Source: Candidatus Altimarinota bacterium (GTDB lineage Bacteria > Patescibacteriota > Gracilibacteria > UBA4473). Taken from it: a DNA stretch of 15,397 nt. The notes under the pieces were generated by a model, which saw only the letters and a list, made by a program, of their open reading frames with translations, was not told where the DNA came from and searched no databases. The translations under genes were made by a program, and so were the position numbers. Below, in pieces: positions 11,407 to 15,397 of the stretch. Each line of letters opens with the position of its first letter. The first letter of the stretch is position 1. The stretch is taken from positions 1 through 15,397 of the forward strand of contig JAHDBZ010000008.1 of NCBI GenBank assembly GCA_020630245.1. Reading direction: 5' to 3'.

Positions 11407-12653
11407 TGCCACAAGAAAGTAAAGCCCTTCAAATTCTTAAAGAATCCATCATTTTAGGAGACGTTCCTAAAGTGCTGGAGGGCGTCATCAAACTATCACT
11501 CGAACGAAGTTCTTCGGATATCCATATCGAACCACGACGAAACAATGTCGAGCTCCGACTGCGGATCGATGGGGTGCTACAACATATCGTTGAATATCCA
11601 GTCAACATGCATTCGGGATTGGTTTCAAAGACCAAGCTCATGTCGAACCTCAAGATCGATGAATCACGAGTCCCACAAGATGGTCGAATCACCACCTTTA
11701 TTGGTGACAAAGAGGTAGATCTACGGGTTTCGACTCTCCCAACTGTAAACGGTGAAAAGATCGTAATGCGGGTGGTGGATAAATCGAAAAAAATCCCAGA
11801 ACTACAACAACTCGGGATCGTAGGTCGTAATTTTGAACGCGTCATGGCCGCGATTTCTCAGCCAAATGGGATCATCCTCACTTCTGGGCCAACTGGTTCG
11901 GGGAAAACGACGACGCTCTACTCTTCGATGGGTTTCCTCAACAAACCAGAGGTTAACATCATGACGCTGGAAGATCCAGTGGAAAATCAAATGGAAGGAC
12001 TCAACCAAAGTCAGATGAAACCACTCATCGGGTATACCTTTGCCGACGGTCTACGAACCGCTCTCCGTCAAGATCCGGATATCATTATGGTGGGGGAAAT
12101 TCGAGATCGAGAGACGATCGAAGTCGCTATCGAAGCCTCTCTAACCGGGCATCTGGTACTCTCTACCATCCATACGAATTCTGCCGTGGAAACGATTACG
12201 CGTATTCTCAACATGAAAATACCGGACTTTCTACTCACCGCTTCGGTAAATCTGATCATTGCACAACGTCTCGCTCGACGACTCTGTGAAAGCTGTAAGA
12301 TACGCAAAGAGCCAAGCCCTGACACCAAAGCTAAATTTGAACACGCTTTTGAAACCTTTGTTCCTTTTGACGAACTAGACATGGGAATATTTGAACGAAT
12401 GGAGCTCTACGGACCTCACCCAGAGGGCTGCGAAGTATGTCACGGACAAGGCTACAAAGGTCGTCTCGGGATCTATGAAGTAATGCTTATGACTGATCCG
12501 ATCAAACAAGCCATCCTCAAGGGAATGCCTTCTATAGAGATCCAAAAAATCGCGCAAAAAGAAGGGATGACGACCCTAGAGCAAGACGGAATCATCAAGG
12601 CTCTTCAGGGCATTACATCTCTGGAAGAAGTCTACAAACTGGTTAAAGAATAA
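11406..12653 (+). CDS. pilB: Type IV pilus assembly ATPase PilB (short form)
   Basis: 415 aa. A GspE/PilB-type secretion ATPase that powers pilus extension at the inner membrane. The N2 domain is at about 15-130 (SSSDIHIEPRRNNVELRLRIDG; DLRVSTLPTVNGEKIVMRV). Walker A is GPTGSGKT (161-168), the Asp box TLEDPVENQ (187-195), Walker B IIMVGEIRD (226-234) and the His box GHLVLSTIHTN (248-258). A zinc-type tetra-cysteine, C294/C297 and C342/C345 (LCESC; GCEVC), marks it as PilB/GspE rather than PilT. Usual PilB is about 560 aa; the whole N-terminal T2SSE_N/MshEN regulatory domain is missing and the protein begins just before N2. The ATG overlaps the previous stop codon, and pilC follows after 2 nt. 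Stop codon TAA. Confidence 0.93.
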   Translation: MPQESKALQILKESIILGDVPKVLEGVIKLSLERSSSDIHIEPRRNNVELRLRIDGVLQHIVEYPVNMHSGLVSKTKLMSNLKIDESRVPQDGRITTFIGDKEVDLRVSTLPTVNGEKIVMRVVDKSKKIPELQQLGIVGRNFERVMAAISQPNGIILTSGPTGSGKTTTLYSSMGFLNKPEVNIMTLEDPVENQMEGLNQSQMKPLIGYTFADGLRTALRQDPDIIMVGEIRDRETIEVAIEASLTGHLVLSTIHTNSAVETITRILNMKIPDFLLTASVNLIIAQRLARRLCESCKIRKEPSPDTKAKFEHAFETFVPFDELDMGIFERMELYGPHPEGCEVCHGQGYKGRLGIYEVMLMTDPIKQAILKGMPSIEIQKIAQKEGMTTLEQDGIIKALQGITSLEEVYKLVKE

Positions 12654-12655
12654 TC

Positions 12656-13963
12656 ATGAACGAACCTATTAATCCGACACCGAATCCTGTAAATACTCCA
12701 GCTCCTGTCACGGCTGGACTACCCACTAGCCTGCAAACAACTGCTACCCAGGCGCCGGTAATGGCAAAGACTGCAGCTACAAAAGCAGCTATAGACCAAA
12801 AAGAAGGCGCCATTGTCTTAGATATAGCCAACGAAAAAGGTCCCGAAAAGAAAACAGAAAGCAAGGAAGCAGGATCACTGAAAGAACTTTTCGAACAAGC
12901 TAATACTTGGTTTATTAATCTTTCGGGCATCAAACTGGACGAGAAACTCCTCTTTTTTCAGCTTCTCGGGGCGATGATCAATGCTGGGCTTCCTATCTTG
13001 GATGCAATGGCACTACTCATCAATCAAGCCAAGAACCCAAAACTGAAAATGGTCATCGAAGATATGCGTTCCAAGATTGAGGAAGGTGAAAGTCTAGCGG
13101 CTTCAATGCGCGCTAACTCTGATGTCTTTGATGAAGCTACCTGTTCGGTAATCGAAGCCGGTGAAAAATCTGGGAAACTCAATGATATTATGAAAGAACT
13201 CGTCGCTCAGTACGAACAACTGAGTGAATTAACCAAAAAATTCAAGTCTGTCATGGCTTACCCGGTAATCGTAATCGTCTTTATGTCATTACTTACGGTT
13301 ATTGTCCTCATCTTCGTCGTACCAAAACTAGAAGAACTTTTCGGTGGAACCGGAAATCTACCATTGCCAACGCGAATTTTGATTAACGGAAGTGATATGT
13401 TGCTCAGTTACTGGCACTTCATATTAGCCGGACTAGCCGCTATAGCTTTTGCTTTCAAAAAATGGCGTGGCACCCGTGGTGGCGCTAAGGCCTGGAATAC
13501 TTTCGTTCTCAAGACGCCAGTCTTTGGATCTATTATCCAAAATATGATCCTTACACGAGTGACTCGAATCTTCGGATTTTTGATCACGGCCGGGGTTCCT
13601 GTAGTGGAAAGCCTTAAAATTGCCTCTCACATTGCTGAGAACGAGCTGTATCAAGAGAAATTACTATTAGCAGCGGATGACCTCACTAAAGGGATTTCAA
13701 TCGCAGAGAATCTATCTGATGACGAAAAGCTCTTTCCTCAGATGTTGGTCAACATGATGGCCATTGGAGAAAAAACGGCCTCGCTTGATAGCGTGATGGG
13801 GAAAGCCGCTGACTTCTACAAAGACGAACTCGAACGAAAAATTGGCGGACTCTCAAAACTCATGGAACCAATTATTCTCTCTATTATTGCCTGTGGAGCG
13901 GTCTTTATGATCCTGGCCATCTACCTACCGATCCTACAAATGAATGACCGGGTAATTGGGTAG
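12656..13963 (+). CDS. pilC: Type IV pilus platform protein PilC, with N-terminal extension
   Basis: 435 aa. Two GspF domains. The first is at about 97-222: LLFFQLLGAMINAGLPILDAM, IEEGESLAASM, VIEAGEKSGKL, then a TM helix at about 202-223. The second is at about 295-430: ILTRVTRIFGFLITAGVPVVESL, MMAIGEKTASLDSVM, and a last TM helix near 403-425. A further TM lies at about 253-268. PilC is the inner-membrane platform on which pilins are assembled and on which PilB acts. Residues 1-95 are an extension rich in Pro, Thr and Ala (NPTPNPVNTPAPVTA), predicted disordered, then a short amphipathic part. It could be a flexible link to the motor. This is the last gene of the operon; a heptamer array and a strong terminator follow. 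Stop codon TAG. Confidence 0.94.
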   Translation: MNEPINPTPNPVNTPAPVTAGLPTSLQTTATQAPVMAKTAATKAAIDQKEGAIVLDIANEKGPEKKTESKEAGSLKELFEQANTWFINLSGIKLDEKLLFFQLLGAMINAGLPILDAMALLINQAKNPKLKMVIEDMRSKIEEGESLAASMRANSDVFDEATCSVIEAGEKSGKLNDIMKELVAQYEQLSELTKKFKSVMAYPVIVIVFMSLLTVIVLIFVVPKLEELFGGTGNLPLPTRILINGSDMLLSYWHFILAGLAAIAFAFKKWRGTRGGAKAWNTFVLKTPVFGSIIQNMILTRVTRIFGFLITAGVPVVESLKIASHIAENELYQEKLLLAADDLTKGISIAENLSDDEKLFPQMLVNMMAIGEKTASLDSVMGKAADFYKDELERKIGGLSKLMEPIILSIIACGAVFMILAIYLPILQMNDRVIG

Positions 13964-13967
13964 ACCA

Positions 13968-13997
13968 AGAACTAAGAACTTAGAGCTGAGAATTTAG
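13968..13997. repeat. Heptamer array after pilC (AGAACTA)
   Basis: AGAACTA (13968-13974), AGAACTT, AGAGCTG and AGAATTT, exact period 7, starting 5 nt after the pilC stop codon and ending just before the terminator. Confidence 0.7.
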
Positions 13998-14004
13998 TTT
14001 AATG

Positions 14005-14032
14005 AAAAACCCCCGCATAGCGGGGGTTTTTT
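14005..14032. terminator. Bidirectional terminator between pilC and the aquaporin gene
   Basis: CCCCCGC (14010-14016) pairs with GCGGGGG (14020-14026) around ATA, flanked by five A upstream and six T downstream. It works on either strand, as needed for the convergent pilC (+) and channel gene (-). Confidence 0.93.
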
Positions 14033-14058
14033 AATGGTTGATAATAAACAAAGGTTCA

Positions 14059-14673
14059 TTACTTTTTCTTTTTCCCAGTACAAGCCAGGCCGCAGTAAGC
14101 CCAGACTCCTACAAGCGCTCCGACGATTGGAGCCAGAAGGTATGTTGGCGATAAGTTATCAAGACCTCCAACCGCGAGTGAAACCGCTGGATTTAGCACT
14201 CCATTCGATACCCCTGCCGCTACTAGGATCCCAAGCAATAGAGAACCACCGACTACTAATCCTGAATTAACGTCATTACCACGATCAACAGCAAACGCCA
14301 CCCCAAAGGCAAGGAAGAAAGCACCGATGGCTTCGGCAAGACCGACTTCTAGTCCGCCAGCCATAGAGGCTCCAGGTTGCGCCTTGAAGAGCAAGAGACA
14401 AAGGTAGAGAGCTAAAATCCCTCCAAGCATCTGACAAATGATGTACATCACCGCGTCAGGTGGTGAAATTTTCTTTTTCGAAGCAAGGGCAATCGTGATA
14501 GCTGGATTAACATGAGCTCCACTCACATTACCAACCGTGTAGACAAAAAGCCCCAATGTAAGGGCTGCGATTACTGGAGTGATCATTCCCAGGTCATTTA
14601 CGAGACTGGCTGAAACGGCGAAGGCGAGTGAAAAAGTCGCCAGCATTTCCGCTAGGTACTGTTTTGTTTTCAT
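14059..14673 (-). CDS. MIP-family channel (aquaporin-like) with NPAV second box
   Basis: 204 aa, compact for the family (usually about 230-280). Six hydrophobic helices and two half-helices are visible. The first NPA box is GAHVNPAITIAL (N56-A58); the second is GVLNPAVSLAV (N161-A163). Family hallmarks: AEMLATFSLAF near the start, TVGNVSGAHVNPA, then AEAIGAFFLAF at the start of the second half. Canonical aquaporins and GlpF have Arg directly after the second NPA (NPAR), part of the selectivity filter; here it is Val164. Loss of that Arg should change what passes, so water versus glycerol or another small solute cannot be decided. The C-terminus ends in GLACTGKKKK. It is a single gene on the minus strand, bounded by terminators on both sides. 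Stop codon TAA. Confidence 0.9.
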   Translation of the reverse strand: MKTKQYLAEMLATFSLAFAVSASLVNDLGMITPVIAALTLGLFVYTVGNVSGAHVNPAITIALASKKKISPPDAVMYIICQMLGGILALYLCLLLFKAQPGASMAGGLEVGLAEAIGAFFLAFGVAFAVDRGNDVNSGLVVGGSLLLGILVAAGVSNGVLNPAVSLAVGGLDNLSPTYLLAPIVGALVGVWAYCGLACTGKKKK

Positions 14674-14725
14674 GAGTATTAAAAGGTTAAAAATAATAGT
14701 TGTCTTCTATGTTACAGTATTTCCT

Positions 14726-14758
14726 AAAAAATCAAAACCCCCGCCAAGGCGGGGGTTT
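14726..14758 (-). terminator. Rho-independent terminator of the surface protein gene at the right edge
   Basis: AAACCCCCGCC (14735-14745) pairs with GGCGGGGGTTT (14748-14758). On the minus strand it is followed by TTTTGATTTTTT. It lies 28 nt after the stop codon of the gene at 14787 and upstream of the aquaporin gene. Confidence 0.85.
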
Positions 14759-14786
14759 GATAAGATTTTATTCTGTTATATCGAAC

Positions 14787-15397
14787 CTAGTTAGCTACGT
14801 AGTTGAATTGTAGCGCTCCCAGTCGAGAAAAGTCAGCCTCTGTAGCTTGCATTTTGAATGTCAGAGTGATGAATTCTCCCGCCGTATAAGTTCCACCGGC
14901 TTCGAGACCTGTCACAGCAGCAGCTGTCCAAGCAGTAGCAGCTAGATCTGTCGTATCTCCTGCCAAGGCTACCGCCGTACCAGCCGTATCTAGGATACTC
15001 ACCAGATCAATCTGATTATCTGTAACCGTGGCTGTATTGGTAACATAATCAAATGAGAATGGCGTTGCTTGCCAAGACACAAAGTCTTCTGGGATTGGCC
15101 ATTGAACCACTAGATCATAATCTTGCATACCAGATCGACGCGTTGTCCATTCGTAGTAATTACGATTGTTCGTAGCATCGTGATCAGAAACCATGGTTCC
15201 TCGATTATCTGAACCGTCCGCTGTGAGTGTAAAGTTCGGGAATTCTGGTGGTACCGCTACTGAAACATTTCCTACTGGGGCCGTAACGTCCGTCCATTCT
15301 GGAGCTGTCGCCGTACCGTTTGTCGCTAGGAATTGACCAGCGGTTCCGACACCAAGACTCACCCAGTCAGTTCCATCGTAGTACATGATGTCTCCAG
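14787..15397 (-). CDS. C-terminal part of a secreted surface protein, 5' end outside the window
   Basis: 203 complete codons, open through the right edge (GDI precedes the first internal Met), so the start is not in the window. The first residues, GDIMYYDGTDWVSLGVGTAG, then QFLATNG and TAPEWTDV, are the repeated linker type found in long surface proteins of uncultured bacteria and in phage tail-fibre-like proteins. The FN3 protein at 4118 has a related YYDTD/CDGTSW segment. The rest is beta-rich (TLTADGSDNRGTMVSDHDAT; WTTRRSGMQDYDLVVQWPIP; TYTAGEFITLTFKMQATEAD) and ends FNYVAN. A C-terminal beta-sandwich is likely. No TM helix or sorting signal is visible at the C-terminus. Function is not recognisable; an extracellular filament or adhesin is plausible. 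A strong terminator follows. Stop codon TAG. Confidence 0.8.
   Translation of the reverse strand, partial: GDIMYYDGTDWVSLGVGTAGQFLATNGTATAPEWTDVTAPVGNVSVAVPPEFPNFTLTADGSDNRGTMVSDHDATNNRNYYEWTTRRSGMQDYDLVVQWPIPEDFVSWQATPFSFDYVTNTATVTDNQIDLVSILDTAGTAVALAGDTTDLAATAWTAAAVTGLEAGGTYTAGEFITLTFKMQATEADFSRLGALQFNYVAN

Noticed and set aside
11406..12653. Retraction ATPase PilT
   Set aside because: The tetra-cysteine zinc motif (C294, C297, C342, C345) and the place directly before pilC fit PilB/GspE instead.
1..15397. UGA read as glycine or tryptophan (Gracilibacteria- or Mycoplasma-type code)
   Set aside because: All genes are complete with the standard code and contain no in-frame TGA; Gly uses GGN and Trp uses TGG. 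Only absence of UGA is supported, not reassignment.

Overview
The window looks like chromosome from a small-genome bacterium of the Patescibacteria/CPR radiation, perhaps near Peregrinibacteria or Gracilibacteria; the lineage is an inference. Supporting signs: ribosomal genes beside a compact type IV pilus operon (PilN/PilO-like, PilB, PilC) with no outer-membrane secretin in view; large secreted proteins carrying the 'YYDGT.W / YYDTD' linker; no visible Shine-Dalgarno sequence before any of the 17 readable start codons; Arg often encoded by CGA; and 17 readable stop codons that are all TAA (10) or TAG (7), never TGA. No real gene has an in-frame TGA either, so UGA appears to be neither stop nor sense here.

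Layout. 1-1043 (-): 3'-truncated membrane-anchored FG-GAP/VCBS repeat protein. 1044-1306: intergenic stretch with a 150-bp MITE-like inverted repeat. 1307-1810 (+): two-TM PH-domain protein, convergent with 1869-3940 (-), which holds tsf, a DUF4870-like membrane protein and rpsB, each apparently with its own promoter. 4118-6076 (-): secreted FN3 protein with its own strong promoter. 6161-7060 (-): truB, whose coding sequence contains three short tandem-repeat insertions. 7197-8452 (+): an AT-rich small membrane protein overlapping csaA, then a two-TM PH-like protein. 8626-9450 (+): rpsF and rpsR, closed by a terminator. 9620-13963 (+): pilus operon from one promoter to one terminator. 14059-14673 (-): aquaporin-type channel with a changed second NPA box. 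14787-15397 (-): C-terminal part of a secreted surface protein.

How the genes relate. Three themes recur: translation (tsf, rpsB, truB, rpsF, rpsR), a pilus motor and platform, and exported or envelope proteins. The pilus genes form one tightly spaced unit (11 nt gap, 1-nt overlap, 2-nt gap) giving the inner-membrane alignment proteins, the extension-type ATPase and the platform protein. Pilins, prepilin peptidase, PilM and PilT are not in view.

The most unusual signal is not a gene. Nearly every intergenic junction holds a degenerate tandem array with a period of 7 or 8 bp and a unit that differs from site to site. Several arrays touch a stop codon, and arrays of the same style sit in frame inside truB. 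One heptamer family (ACTGCTA/ACCGCTC) occurs both twice within truB and upstream of rpsF; one octamer (TTAGCAAA) occurs both downstream of tsf and between rpsF and rpsR. A second signal is a shared extended -10 promoter element (TGTG.TATAATC) placed very close to start codons.
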